Assembly: GCA_016789265.1 (NCBI GenBank)
Contig: JAEUQK010000018.1
Span: 124,001-188,000, forward strand
Length of the DNA stretch: 64,000 nt
Direction of reading: 5' to 3'
DNA from: Blastocatellia bacterium
GTDB taxonomy: Bacteria; Acidobacteriota; Blastocatellia; Pyrinomonadales; Pyrinomonadaceae
This document shows positions 42,486 through 51,192 of the stretch, in pieces. The position numbers and the translations under genes are program-made. The number at the start of each line of letters is the position of its first letter. The first letter of the stretch is position 1. Below the pieces are notes generated by a model, which did not search any database, was not told the DNA's origin, and saw only the letters and a program-made list of their open reading frames with translations.

Positions 42486-43295
42486 ATGCACCGACAAATT
42501 CTGATTATAGATGACCATGACGATCTGGCTACTTCCCTAGAAGAAGTCTTTGCTTCAGAAGGCCACGTCGTCACGATCGTCGGTAACAGAGCCGATGCTT
42601 TAGCGATCGAGAATATTGAATCATACGATCTCGTCGTTACCGACCTGGACGTACTTCAGAATGAGCAGAAGCCCGATGCGAATGGGAACATCCCGGTTTG
42701 TCTTCCCGAGACGATAGTCTCTAACGCGGAAGACCACGTCAAGGCGTTCAAACTATGCGCGGCGAATTTTCGTCGGAGCGAATTCAACGAAGACGAATTA
42801 AAGAAAATGGTTGCGACGATCTTGGATTTCAAGATCCGCTACATTGATAAGGTGGAATATGTTCAGGAACTGCACGAACATATTCAATTTGAGTTGCCAA
42901 GTGCGATCTCACTGATGCACATAGTGCTCGAATACTTGATGAAGCGAGTCGCGAAACTTGGTGTGATCAATCCCGAACAATCGAACCTGTTCGTCGCTCT
43001 CGACGAGGCATTTGTCAACGCCGTTAAGCACGGGAACAAGTTCGATGCCCAGAAGTTGGTCCGTATTTCCGCGATCGTTTCAAAGCAAGAGGCCAGATTC
43101 ACGATCGAGGACGAAGGAGAAGGATTTGACGTAAACAGCATTCCTGATCCTCTTGACCCTGCAAATCTCTTCAAAACCTCCGGCCGCGGCGTGCTCTTCA
43201 TCTACAACATCATGGATGAGGTGAAGTACAACGAGCGTGGCAACCGTTTGACGATGGTCAAGAAAAGCGAAAAGCCGTCAGACGTAGTTGCCTGA
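42486..43295 (+). CDS. Degenerate receiver domain fused to an RsbW-like ATPase domain
   Basis: A 269-residue protein. The N-terminus (about 1-105) resembles a receiver: ILIIDDHDD acidic pair and VVTDLDV acceptor Asp. However, the loop after the acceptor is rewritten and the usual KP lysine motif is missing. The C-terminus (about 150-258) is a HATPase_c domain of the anti-sigma/RsbW kind: ALDEAFVNAVKHGNK, EDEGEGFD and GRGVLFIYNIMDEV. It lacks the phospho-acceptor His of a sensor kinase. A serine-kinase/anti-sigma switch role is inferred. The ATG at 42486 begins the receiver fold. Confidence 0.82.
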   Translation: MHRQILIIDDHDDLATSLEEVFASEGHVVTIVGNRADALAIENIESYDLVVTDLDVLQNEQKPDANGNIPVCLPETIVSNAEDHVKAFKLCAANFRRSEFNEDELKKMVATILDFKIRYIDKVEYVQELHEHIQFELPSAISLMHIVLEYLMKRVAKLGVINPEQSNLFVALDEAFVNAVKHGNKFDAQKLVRISAIVSKQEARFTIEDEGEGFDVNSIPDPLDPANLFKTSGRGVLFIYNIMDEVKYNERGNRLTMVKKSEKPSDVVA

Positions 43296-43296
43296 C

Positions 43297-43857
43297 CTAT
43301 CTCAGTTTGCCTAATTCTGCTCGAATTTCCTCGTTGGTAGGCCTTTTCTTATAGTCCATCGAAACACTCACCCAAGACACTTTTCGGTTCTGGTCTAGTA
43401 TGAATATCGAAGGATGCGGAATGCCGTCAACGTCCTGTCCTGCATAGGTCGGATCGTAAACCCCGTAAGCGTTGACGGTCTTGCTGCCCGGATCAGAAAG
43501 CAGGGGAAAGTTGATCTCACCTTTGCCGTCTTTGGCAACTTTCGCGCGTGTTTCCTGCAGACGATTCGCCGGGTCCGGGCTGATGGCAACGAGATTGAAT
43601 TTGTCGCCTTCTTGTTTGAGCGATCTCAACTCCGAAAGTTGCCGAACGCAGAACGGACACCAATACGCACGGTAAAAGACCACCACCGTTGTACCCTTGA
43701 GTGAAGAAAGGCTTACGGTTTTTCCGTTCTCGTCCGCTAGTGAAAAATCAGGAGCGATGTCACCGACCTTAAGTGGATCGGTTTTCTCACGCTGTGCGAA
43801 CACGGAAAGCGACGTAATGCACAAAAGAAATGCTATTCCTAGAAAGAATCTTCCCAT
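43297..43857 (-). CDS. Exported peroxiredoxin / AhpC-TSA-like thioredoxin-fold protein
   Basis: A 186-residue protein with a signal peptide (about 1-21). VGDIAPDFSLADENGKTVSL and VVFYRAYWCPFCVRQLSEL contain a CxxC active site (WCPFC) and match the AhpC/TSA and TlpA-like group. A periplasmic peroxide reductase or thiol oxidoreductase is likely. The ATG at 43857 gives the signal peptide. Two GGAA/TTCC palindromes lie upstream of it. Confidence 0.88.
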   Translation of the reverse strand: MGRFFLGIAFLLCITSLSVFAQREKTDPLKVGDIAPDFSLADENGKTVSLSSLKGTTVVVFYRAYWCPFCVRQLSELRSLKQEGDKFNLVAISPDPANRLQETRAKVAKDGKGEINFPLLSDPGSKTVNAYGVYDPTYAGQDVDGIPHPSIFILDQNRKVSWVSVSMDYKKRPTNEEIRAELGKLR

Positions 43858-43860
43858 ATG

Positions 43861-43894
43861 GAACAATATTCCGGACATCGCAGGGAATATTCCC
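43861..43894. promoter_or_regulatory. Paired GGAA/TTCC palindromes
   Basis: GGAA-N5-TTCC (starting near 43861) and GGGAATATTCCC (43883-43894) lie in the peroxiredoxin leader/promoter area, in the gap shared with nadE. They may be operator half-sites of one regulator. Confidence 0.3.
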
Positions 43895-43937
43895 GGATTT
43901 AGCATGGTGTTCGGATGAATCTCTTTCGATAGAGTCC

Positions 43938-43943
43938 TATAAT
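43938..43943 (+). promoter_or_regulatory. Perfect -10 (TATAAT) giving a leaderless nadE start
   Basis: TATAAT ends 7 nt before the ATG at 43951, with no Shine-Dalgarno. The -35 region is weak. Confidence 0.45.
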
Positions 43944-43950
43944 CGAATCA

Positions 43951-45621
43951 ATGAAAGTCACGATCGGGCAGATAAACACGACGAACGGTGATATTGAGGG
44001 GAATGTTTCGAAGATCATCGCTGCGATCGAAAAGGCAAAGGCCGACGGTTCGGACTTGATAGTCTTCCCGGAAATTACCACTCACGGCTACACATCGCAG
44101 GACTGGTTTCAGGATCCCGATATAATCGATCATTCGCTCGATCCACTTGAGAAGATCTTACCGGCAACGAAAGGCATTGCGGCAGTCGTAGGCGTTATAC
44201 GCCGAAATTTCGATAATGACGGGCGTCGGATCTACAATTCGGCCGCCGTGATCAGTGATGGCGAATTGCTGGGCTTTGCAGATAAAACACTCTTGCCCGA
44301 ATACGATGTTTTCGACGATCCGCGTTGGTTCGAGCCTTACCACGGACGAAGCCGCCATCTGTATGAGATCGCGGGAAAGAAGGTCGGTGTCGTGGTCTGC
44401 GAAGATTTTTGGAACGACAAAACATTTTGGAAAGACCGCTTATACGATAAAGACCCGACGGACGAAGTGATAGAAATGGGGGCAGAGCTGGTCGTGTCGA
44501 TCAACGCATCTCCCTATAACAAAGGGAAGATCAAGTTGCGGGGCGATATGGTCGCACACCGTGCAAAGACGAATAGGGTGCCGATCGTCTTTGTTAATCT
44601 GATCGGCGGAAATGACGGCATTATCTTTGACGGAGCCAGCCTCATTGCCGATGAAGAAGGCGACATTATCCTGCAGGCGTCGGCATTTGAAGAGTTTGTC
44701 GAGACCGTCGAGCTCGACTGCCGTAAACCCGACGTACGCGGCATTACCGGAGGAGAGATCTCCGCGATCTACGACGCTCTTGTACTAGGCATCCGCGATT
44801 ATGCTCGGAAGAACAACTTCAAGGAAGTCGTGCTTGGTTTGTCAGGCGGTATCGACTCTTCGCTTGTCGCGGCGTTGGCATGCGAGGCGATCGGGCCGGA
44901 AAATGTGCTATGCGTGATGATGCCTTCGCCTTTTTCTTCCGAAGGTTCGATAAAGGATTCAGAAGATCTAGTTAGAGAACTTGGCTGCAAGAGCCGTATT
45001 GAGCCGATATCTGCCGCGTTTGATGTTCTGGTCGATCAGTTGGAACTACGTGTTCCTACAAAAGGAGGCGAGTCGCTGGCGGCCGAGAATATTCAAAGCC
45101 GACTTCGAGGCGTTATTCTTATGGCGATCTCAAATTCTGAAGGAAGGCTGCTTCTTTCCACCGGAAACAAGAGCGAACTCGCCGTAGGTTATTGCACATT
45201 ATATGGCGACACGAATGGCGGACTCGCGGTGCTTGGTGATGTGCTAAAAACTGAAGTTTGGGAGGTCGCACGTCATTTCAATGACCGGGCAGACCGGGAA
45301 GTTATCCCGAAAAAGGTGATCGACAAAGCTCCGTCTGCCGAACTCGCTCCGAACCAGCTCGATCAAGACAGCCTCCCGCCCTACGAGTTGATGGACCCGA
45401 TACTGAAGATGTACTTCGAGCAAAAAGCTTCGCCCGGCGAGATCATCGCGGCCGGTCACGATCCCGAACGCGTTTATTGGATACTTAACAAGGTCGAGCA
45501 TCCGGCGAATGAATTCAAACGCCAACAACTCCCGCCGACATTGATCATATCGAAGAACGCCATCGGCATCGGCCGTCGTCGGCCGATAACACACAAGTAT
45601 CGGCGAAAAGAAAATAATTGA
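43951..45621 (+). CDS. nadE: Glutamine-dependent NAD+ synthetase
   Basis: A 556-residue protein. The N-terminal nitrilase-type glutaminase domain (about 1-250) carries FPEITTHG (Glu), the Lys in DKTLLPEYDVF and VVCEDFWND (nucleophile Cys). The C-terminal synthetase domain (about 270-545) has the P-loop LGLSGGIDSSLVAAL and STGNKSELAVGYCTLYGD. It converts nicotinate adenine dinucleotide to NAD+ with glutamine nitrogen. The length is normal for the two-domain form, and the gene is complete. Confidence 0.96.
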   Translation: MKVTIGQINTTNGDIEGNVSKIIAAIEKAKADGSDLIVFPEITTHGYTSQDWFQDPDIIDHSLDPLEKILPATKGIAAVVGVIRRNFDNDGRRIYNSAAVISDGELLGFADKTLLPEYDVFDDPRWFEPYHGRSRHLYEIAGKKVGVVVCEDFWNDKTFWKDRLYDKDPTDEVIEMGAELVVSINASPYNKGKIKLRGDMVAHRAKTNRVPIVFVNLIGGNDGIIFDGASLIADEEGDIILQASAFEEFVETVELDCRKPDVRGITGGEISAIYDALVLGIRDYARKNNFKEVVLGLSGGIDSSLVAALACEAIGPENVLCVMMPSPFSSEGSIKDSEDLVRELGCKSRIEPISAAFDVLVDQLELRVPTKGGESLAAENIQSRLRGVILMAISNSEGRLLLSTGNKSELAVGYCTLYGDTNGGLAVLGDVLKTEVWEVARHFNDRADREVIPKKVIDKAPSAELAPNQLDQDSLPPYELMDPILKMYFEQKASPGEIIAAGHDPERVYWILNKVEHPANEFKRQQLPPTLIISKNAIGIGRRRPITHKYRRKENN

Positions 45622-45645
45622 ATTCTTCGCAAGAAGTCAAAAAAG

Positions 45646-45700
45646 CTCCGTTCAATATACGAACAGCGATCGCTGGGAGGATATTTTGAACGGAGTTTTT
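45646..45700. terminator. Terminator hairpin merged with the RBS of the next gene
   Basis: CTCCGTTCAA and TTGAACGGAG form a perfect 10-bp stem, with an inner AGCGATCGCT palindrome, followed by TTTTT. The right arm holds GGAG 7 nt before the ATG at 45703. The left side has A-rich flanks, so it may work in both directions. Confidence 0.65.
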
Positions 45701-45702
45701 AT

Positions 45703-46263
45703 ATGGTGAGATTTGATAGCCCGTTAAAAAATTTGAAGATAGCCAGTCCGTGTTCGGCGGAATGGAACGCGATGGCCGGTGATGATAGGAAGCGGTTTTG
45801 CGGTGAGTGTAAGCTGAATGTTTACAACCTGTCAGGGATGACAAAATACGATGCCGAAAATCTGTTGCGACTTTCCGAGGGCCGGTTATGTGTTCGATAT
45901 TTTCAGCGGCCTGACGGTTCGATCCTTACACAAGACTGCCCGGTAGGCTGGGCCAATGCGAAGAAAAGGATCAAGACTTTTGCCGCGGCAGTGGGAGCTT
46001 TCCTGATCAGCGTGTTGAGCGGATTGTTCATTCTTTCCGTTATCGGTCGAAAGACAAACATTGCTAAGAGGATCGCCATCCCTTTCGCCACCCCAACGCC
46101 AAAGTATGAGCCATTGATGGGCGCGATAGCTATGCCGTCTCCCACACCCAAAGCCTCGCCGTCACCCACTCCTACTGATAAACCGAAGATGGGTAAATAC
46201 ATCCGCACCGAGAGACTTGATGATGAGCTCCGCCAAAAAGTGCTGAGCGAAGCTGGCGTCTAG
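45703..46263 (+). CDS. Membrane protein with conserved N-terminal cysteine motif
   Basis: A 186-residue protein. The N-terminal module (about 1-85) has CSAEWNAMAGDDRKRFCGEC, then VYNLSGMT, LCVRYFQRPDG and ILTQDCPVG, five Cys in a pattern I have seen repeatedly in Acidobacteria and Bacteroidetes proteins but cannot name. It probably binds zinc or iron. One membrane helix follows (about 92-115), then a Pro/Ser-Thr-rich tail. Its RBS is part of a terminator hairpin. Confidence 0.7.
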   Translation: MVRFDSPLKNLKIASPCSAEWNAMAGDDRKRFCGECKLNVYNLSGMTKYDAENLLRLSEGRLCVRYFQRPDGSILTQDCPVGWANAKKRIKTFAAAVGAFLISVLSGLFILSVIGRKTNIAKRIAIPFATPTPKYEPLMGAIAMPSPTPKASPSPTPTDKPKMGKYIRTERLDDELRQKVLSEAGV

Positions 46264-46276
46264 TGACGCTTCCTCC

Positions 46277-46318
46277 AAAAACAAAGGGCCGCGGATCGAT
46301 CCGCGGCCCCTTGTTTTT
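46277..46318. terminator. Bidirectional Rho-independent terminator
   Basis: Two 21-nt arms differ from perfect complementarity at one position. The GC core GGGCCGCGGATC has A-runs on the left and T-runs on the right, so it can stop transcription from both convergent genes. Confidence 0.9.
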
Positions 46319-46333
46319 GCCTGATCATCTAGT

Positions 46334-47455
46334 TCAGTTCTTTACGTAATATCCCTGTCTTGATCTCAACTTATTCGTTCCGGAGTTCGTCAGTTTAACG
46401 TCCAGCTTTACGAACCTCCCTTCGGGATATTCGGCATCGGAATAATACTGGACCAGGTATTGGGCCCGGAGCTCATTGGCAAGCTGCCGAAATATCGTTT
46501 CCAGTGTCACGGCATTTCGCTTTATGTTCCCGGCATTCAGCAATTCGTCCTTAGTGTCGATCGGAACAAACTTAGGCAAATATGCGGAGCCGCCTGTCTC
46601 TTTCGCGAATTTGTCCATGTTCTCCTGACCGTAAAGACTCATCTGGTTAAGTTGATAGGAGCTTCCGGCCGGGTTTATAGAGTAGAATACTGTGTCAGCG
46701 TCCTGTAAGGCCTTTCCGATCCGAACGCGTTCTTTCGCGCTCGCTTCATTTCGATTATTTACAGTCAATTGATACAGGGCTTTGTTATCCAGTTCGTTTA
46801 TCTTCGATCCGGCCTTTCGATATCCATCCTGGATCGCCTTGGCTATCCTCGTGCTGTTGGTATCCTCGCCGTCGGAGATCACAACGATCACACGTCGAGT
46901 TCCGGCCGGAGCGTTCTTTGCGAGAAACTCGGCCGCCTCGGCAACCGTGTCATAAAATGCTGTAAATTGTTTGGTCGGCGATATCGAGCGAACGGAAACC
47001 GTCGCCTTTTCGCTGCTCTCTCGGGCACTCAACAAGACCGGTGCGGCTCCGATCGTGAAGATCGTAGCGTGATCGGTTGGCTTCATAACCTCCGCTAAGA
47101 ACTTAGCAGCGGTTTCTTGTTGGAATTTAAACATAGCGTCAGTGCTTGCAGATATATCGAACAACAAGGCGATCTCGAGCGGAACAACATCGGCGCTTCC
47201 GACATTATCTACAACCTGCCTTCGACTTTCCTCGATCACCGTAAAATCGTTCTTTCCAAGCCCGGTGACCGGATTGCCCCTTGCATCCGTGACGGACACC
47301 GGAATGACGACCAGCCGCGATTCGATCTTTATTTCCTCGTCCTCTGCTTTCGTCTGTTTTGGTGTTGGTGTCGGAGTCTGTGCGGATGCACTAACTGAAA
47401 AGAATAGACTCAAAAGAAACAACGCAAAAAATTTGGTGAATGGAAGTTTGTTCAT
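46334..47455 (-). CDS. Exported VWFA-domain protein, acidobacterial type
   Basis: A 373-residue protein with a signal peptide (about 1-25). The N-terminal region IESRLVVIPVSVTDARGNPVTGL and NDFTVIEESRRQ is followed by a von Willebrand A domain (about 90-310) with the MIDAS-type DISASTDAMFKF and VVISDGEDTN. This layout matches the VWFA-related Acidobacterial family (TIGR03436-like). It probably binds ligands through a metal. GAGG lies 7 nt before the ATG at 47455. Confidence 0.88.
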   Translation of the reverse strand: MNKLPFTKFFALFLLSLFFSVSASAQTPTPTPKQTKAEDEEIKIESRLVVIPVSVTDARGNPVTGLGKNDFTVIEESRRQVVDNVGSADVVPLEIALLFDISASTDAMFKFQQETAAKFLAEVMKPTDHATIFTIGAAPVLLSARESSEKATVSVRSISPTKQFTAFYDTVAEAAEFLAKNAPAGTRRVIVVISDGEDTNSTRIAKAIQDGYRKAGSKINELDNKALYQLTVNNRNEASAKERVRIGKALQDADTVFYSINPAGSSYQLNQMSLYGQENMDKFAKETGGSAYLPKFVPIDTKDELLNAGNIKRNAVTLETIFRQLANELRAQYLVQYYSDAEYPEGRFVKLDVKLTNSGTNKLRSRQGYYVKN

Positions 47456-47554
47456 AGCGAACCTCGGAGGAAAGTATGGAGGGCGAATCAAAAACAAAGA
47501 GAGTGAATCATTTTTGATGTCGATCCACTCTCTTTGATTCCTATAAGGAGCAAA

Positions 47555-48523
47555 CTAGTTGCCGTTATCCGTTACCGGACGAACCTCAACGTTCTGGTTC
47601 AGACCGCGGCTGACGAGAAGCTTGACCTCAACGCGGCGGTTCTGTTCACGGCCTTCGCGGGTGTTGTTGTCCGCAACTGCCTGAAGTTCACCAAAACCGA
47701 ACGAGGTGCCGATACGGCGAAGCGGAATGTTGTGGGTCTCAACCAAATAGTTGATGACCGAACGTGCCCGATTCTCGCTTAGCACCTTGTTACGCTGGGT
47801 ACTACCTTCTGCCGAGGCGAAACCGGTGATCTCGATCGTGTAGCCTTTAAGCGTCATTGCCTGCTGAGCAACCGAATCGAGTTTAGCTTTTGCCTCCGGA
47901 GAGAGCACAGCACTGTTGACCTTGAAATTCACGGTTTCGGTCGTCTGTACGACGTAATCGTCCAGAGCGGTGATGCGCTGATTTGTGGCATTCACTCCGG
48001 CAACCGCCGCATCAGCCGTTTCTTGGGCAGCCTTAGCTCCGCCGCGGGCCGCGTTAGAAATAGCCATTAATTCATCGATCTGGCCCGAGACACGCTTTGC
48101 GTTCTCTTCAGCGGCCGTCAACCGAGCCTCGGCCGGAGTCACACGGCTATCGATCGATTGCGCGACCTTGAAATCATCCTTGTCGAAGCGGATCTTCGCG
48201 GCCGCGAGGCTGCCGCTGTTGTCGCCGCGTCCTTCGACTTCCATGTAAAGGCCGCGAACGATCTGGGTGCTCGCAACGCGGTCGCCGCCGCCAAACCAGC
48301 CGCCCTTGGTCTTGATGCTGCTTTCCGGAGAAACGATCACGCGAGTGTCCACGCCCGTCGTGTCGCGAATGATGAACGAATTGTCGTCATCTTTCGCAAC
48401 GACCGCACCCTTGATCTTGTATTTTTGACCTGCCGTCAAGGAACGCACTTGGGCGTCTTGGGCGAAAATACTGACCGCTCCGATAGCGATCGCTAAAAAC
48501 AATCCTGATAGCTTTTTGAACAT
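47555..48523 (-). CDS. Exported OmpA-family protein
   Basis: A 322-residue protein with a signal peptide (about 1-22). An N-terminal DUF5666/OB-like beta domain (about 30-120) is followed by a helical coiled linker (about 125-190). The C-terminal OmpA peptidoglycan-binding domain (about 205-315) has ITGFASAEGSTQRNKVLSENRARSV and the conserved Asp/Arg contacts. It has no OmpA beta-barrel. It probably tethers the envelope to peptidoglycan. AGGAG sits 8 nt before the ATG at 48523. Confidence 0.9.
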   Translation of the reverse strand: MFKKLSGLFLAIAIGAVSIFAQDAQVRSLTAGQKYKIKGAVVAKDDDNSFIIRDTTGVDTRVIVSPESSIKTKGGWFGGGDRVASTQIVRGLYMEVEGRGDNSGSLAAAKIRFDKDDFKVAQSIDSRVTPAEARLTAAEENAKRVSGQIDELMAISNAARGGAKAAQETADAAVAGVNATNQRITALDDYVVQTTETVNFKVNSAVLSPEAKAKLDSVAQQAMTLKGYTIEITGFASAEGSTQRNKVLSENRARSVINYLVETHNIPLRRIGTSFGFGELQAVADNNTREGREQNRRVEVKLLVSRGLNQNVEVRPVTDNGN

Positions 48524-48892
48524 AGTTTGAACTCCTCGCGATATGTGCATTTATAAGATCTGAAATCGCATCAATAGACGTTGCCGGCGATCGTCAAGTT
48601 GTATTCGAATCCGAACTGGATCACAACACTCGGGACCAATTAGTAATACTCACAAACATCAAACGCGAATTTCACCTGCTGAAGGCATCAACAATTAGCG
48701 TGCCACACCGACCGATCGCCTCGATCAATATGTAAGTCCATTATTATCAGTAATTTCTTGGATAACCACGATTTGAGCCTCGGGGCAAAATCGTCTCTTT
48801 TCTATACAGAATTCGGAATAAAGAGCTTATGTGTCTCGTTTCAATACAGTCGAATCGTTTTCAGGCGGTAAACGTGAGTAACTTAAAGAACT
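48524..48892. other. Intergenic region upstream of the OmpA gene
   Basis: No open frame of note. It should hold the OmpA-family promoter; TATAAA-like hexamers occur on the minus strand close to the start, but no convincing -35/-10 pair. No RNA structure recognised. Confidence 0.5.
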
Positions 48893-48920
48893 GGGTGAGA
48901 TAATACATCATATCTCACCC
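48893..48920 (-). terminator. Hairpin after the E2 gene
   Basis: GGGTGAGATA and TATCTCACCC form a perfect 10-bp stem with an 8-nt loop, 28 bp after the E2 stop codon. On the minus strand the following bases are only moderately T-rich, so termination is likely but unproven. Confidence 0.55.
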
Positions 48921-48948
48921 AAAAGATAGAGGTTTATTGATGATCAGC

Positions 48949-50700
48949 CTAGAGACTGAAATAAAAAGTTTCCAGATATTGCTTCATATATGAAAGAAAG
49001 CGTTCTGCATCGGCTCCATCCACTATGCGGTGATCATATGTAAGTGCGAAGTATGCCATCTGTCGGATGGCGATGTAATCGTCACCCTCGGGTGATGTGA
49101 ACACTTTGGGACGTTTTTCGATCGTTCCAACGCAAAGTATCGCAACCTGCGGTTGATTTATTATCGGAGTACCGTAGAGACCACCGAAAACTCCCGGGTT
49201 TGTAATGGTGAAAGTCCCGCCAGTGACCTCATCGGGATTCAGTTTCTTCATCCTCGCACGATCGGCAAGATCATTTGCGGCAAGCGCAAGCCCCGAGAGT
49301 GAAAGCGTGTCAGCCTTTCGAATTACCGGGACGATCAGTCCCCAGTCGAGTGCGACCGCCATTCCAAGGTTAATATCGCCCTTGTAGATGATATTTTCGC
49401 CGTCAACCTGAGCGTTCACTATCGGGAACTTTCGGATCGCGTTCGTCACAGCCTGAAAGATGAACGGCATGTATGTCAATTTCGTCCCGTAACGCGACTG
49501 GAACTCGGCCTTGTTCTTATCGCGAAACTTCGCGACATTTGTCATGTCGATCTCGTAGACGCTCGTTACATGTGCTGAGGTCTGTTTCGAGAACGTCATG
49601 TGGTCGGCGATCTTCTTGCGCATGACCGACATCTTTTCGACGCGGTCACCGACGGAAGTGGTAACAGGTGCCGGTATATAGTCAGTCTTTGCGCTACGTT
49701 CCGAAACAGCAGGTGCCGCCGAGACCGCGCTGCCTTTTACAAGAAGATCTTGCGGACGTAGGGCGGCTCCCGTCTCAAGGTAGGACATTATGTCGTTTTT
49801 TGTAACGCGTCCGCTGATGCCCGAACCGGGAATTCGAGAAAGGTCCACGCCGTGCTCCTTCGCAATATTTCGAACTAACGGGCTGCTCTTTGCGCGCCGC
49901 AGATGTTCGACAGTCAGATCACCGCCGTTAGCAGCAACGGCTGCAACGGCCGTTTCTGGTTTTGGACTTCGGATCGCAGATCCTGGGGTTTCGGCTGAAA
50001 CAGTCTCGGCCTTTGAAAGGGGCTCTACTTTGGCAATACTCCCGGTCGCCGGCTGAACGGCACCTTCGGCTCCGACGAGCGCGAGCACAGAGCCAACCTC
50101 AACGGTTTGACCTTCTTTGACATTGATCGACAAGAGTTTGCCCGCCACTGGCGAGGGAACTTCGGCATCGACCTTATCCGTGGAAATCTCAAGAAGCGGT
50201 TCGTCTTTGTCGATCGAATCGCCGACAGACTTAAGCCACTTAGATACGGTGCCTTCAGTGATCGATTCGCCCATTTGAGGCATCACGACCTCTGTTGAAG
50301 TACCAGCTTTCGCGGAGTCGATATGGTTTTCAGAGTTGGGAGTCGGTGCGGGCGCAACTGCATCAGCTATGATCGAGGGAATCTCAGGCTCAGATACCTC
50401 AACTACCTTCCTTGCGCCATCTTGCGCCGGCGCAAGTGGCGCAGATGGCGCAACGACTTCGCCGTCGGCTCCTATCATTGCCAATACTGTGCCGACCTCG
50501 ACGGTTTCGCCTTCTTGATGCCTAATTTCAAGGAGCGTGCCGGCGGACGGCGAAGGAACCTCGGCATCTACCTTATCCGTAGAGATCTCGAGGATCGCTT
50601 CGTCCTTTTCGATCTTATCTCCCACGGCTTTCAGCCATTTCGAAACGGTTCCTTCGGTGATCGATTCGCCCATTTGGGGCATTACCACTTCAACGCTCAT
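48949..50700 (-). CDS. sucB: 2-oxoacid dehydrogenase E2 (dihydrolipoamide succinyltransferase-type) with two lipoyl domains
   Basis: A 583-residue protein. Two near-identical lipoyl domains (about 1-77 and 137-213) each carry EISTDKVDAEVPSP, whose Lys is lipoylated. An E3-binding domain lies at about 275-310 (SSPLVRNIAKEHGVDLSRIP). The acyltransferase core (about 350-580) ends with the catalytic YDHRIVDGADAERFL. Double lipoyl domains and the MPQMGESITEGT start are seen in actinobacterial- and acidobacterial-type SucB; acetyl- versus succinyl-transfer cannot be separated by eye. E1 is not adjacent; an E3 lies at 59116-60525. Confidence 0.9.
   Translation of the reverse strand: MSVEVVMPQMGESITEGTVSKWLKAVGDKIEKDEAILEISTDKVDAEVPSPSAGTLLEIRHQEGETVEVGTVLAMIGADGEVVAPSAPLAPAQDGARKVVEVSEPEIPSIIADAVAPAPTPNSENHIDSAKAGTSTEVVMPQMGESITEGTVSKWLKSVGDSIDKDEPLLEISTDKVDAEVPSPVAGKLLSINVKEGQTVEVGSVLALVGAEGAVQPATGSIAKVEPLSKAETVSAETPGSAIRSPKPETAVAAVAANGGDLTVEHLRRAKSSPLVRNIAKEHGVDLSRIPGSGISGRVTKNDIMSYLETGAALRPQDLLVKGSAVSAAPAVSERSAKTDYIPAPVTTSVGDRVEKMSVMRKKIADHMTFSKQTSAHVTSVYEIDMTNVAKFRDKNKAEFQSRYGTKLTYMPFIFQAVTNAIRKFPIVNAQVDGENIIYKGDINLGMAVALDWGLIVPVIRKADTLSLSGLALAANDLADRARMKKLNPDEVTGGTFTITNPGVFGGLYGTPIINQPQVAILCVGTIEKRPKVFTSPEGDDYIAIRQMAYFALTYDHRIVDGADAERFLSYMKQYLETFYFSL
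50412..50453. repeat. Nested palindromic repeat in the E2 linker
   Basis: Outer arms TTGCGCCATCT and AGATGGCGCAA enclose the 14-bp palindrome TTGCGCCGGCGCAA. In all, five copies of GGCGCA, in both orientations, lie in 42 bp. The block is in frame and codes for part of the Ala/Pro-rich linker after the first lipoyl domain. Confidence 0.6.
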
Positions 50701-50781
50701 AAGTTCTCCGGCCGGCTAATCATATGTAAATCCAAACCATTAGAATACAGGAAGTGAATGGCAAAAAAAAGGTGAAAGAGA

Positions 50782-51192
50782 TCAAGACATTTGACGCCGA
50801 ATGTAGTGTTCTATCTCATCGAGGGCGTAAATTGTGCCCGATATCGCAAGCTTTTCTCCGTCAGGCTGAATGAGGACGAGTTCGCGGTCGGGGCTCTCGA
50901 TCGCCTTGATCTCTTGCCATCTAAGTTCGCGCTTATTGTATCGAAGTCCGTTTGCGAATATCTCGACCGCATTACGTTTTTGGAGCCACCATCCGATCAA
51001 GGTGAAAACAAAAACAATGAGAAACGCGGTAGAAAGAAGGAAATATCCGAAGTGCTGACGGAGATAGAACGCGATGAGCATCGCGAAGAAAAATAAAAAC
51101 GAAACAGCCGCTACAATGGCCGCCCGCTGGAGAAAAACAGGCGACGTACCGTGAATTGCGACGAGTTTTCCGAGATTCTTATGATCCGGCAC
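50782..51192 (-). CDS. Small membrane protein with PH-like domain
   Basis: A 136-residue protein. Two predicted membrane helices (about 22-43 and 48-68) precede a short beta-rich C-terminal part (VEIFANGLRYNKRELRWQEI) resembling bacterial PH-like (bPH) domains. The function is unknown. Its start overlaps the end of the DUF4242 gene by 14 bp, so the two are cotranscribed. Confidence 0.65.
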   Translation of the reverse strand: MPDHKNLGKLVAIHGTSPVFLQRAAIVAAVSFLFFFAMLIAFYLRQHFGYFLLSTAFLIVFVFTLIGWWLQKRNAVEIFANGLRYNKRELRWQEIKAIESPDRELVLIQPDGEKLAISGTIYALDEIEHYIRRQMS

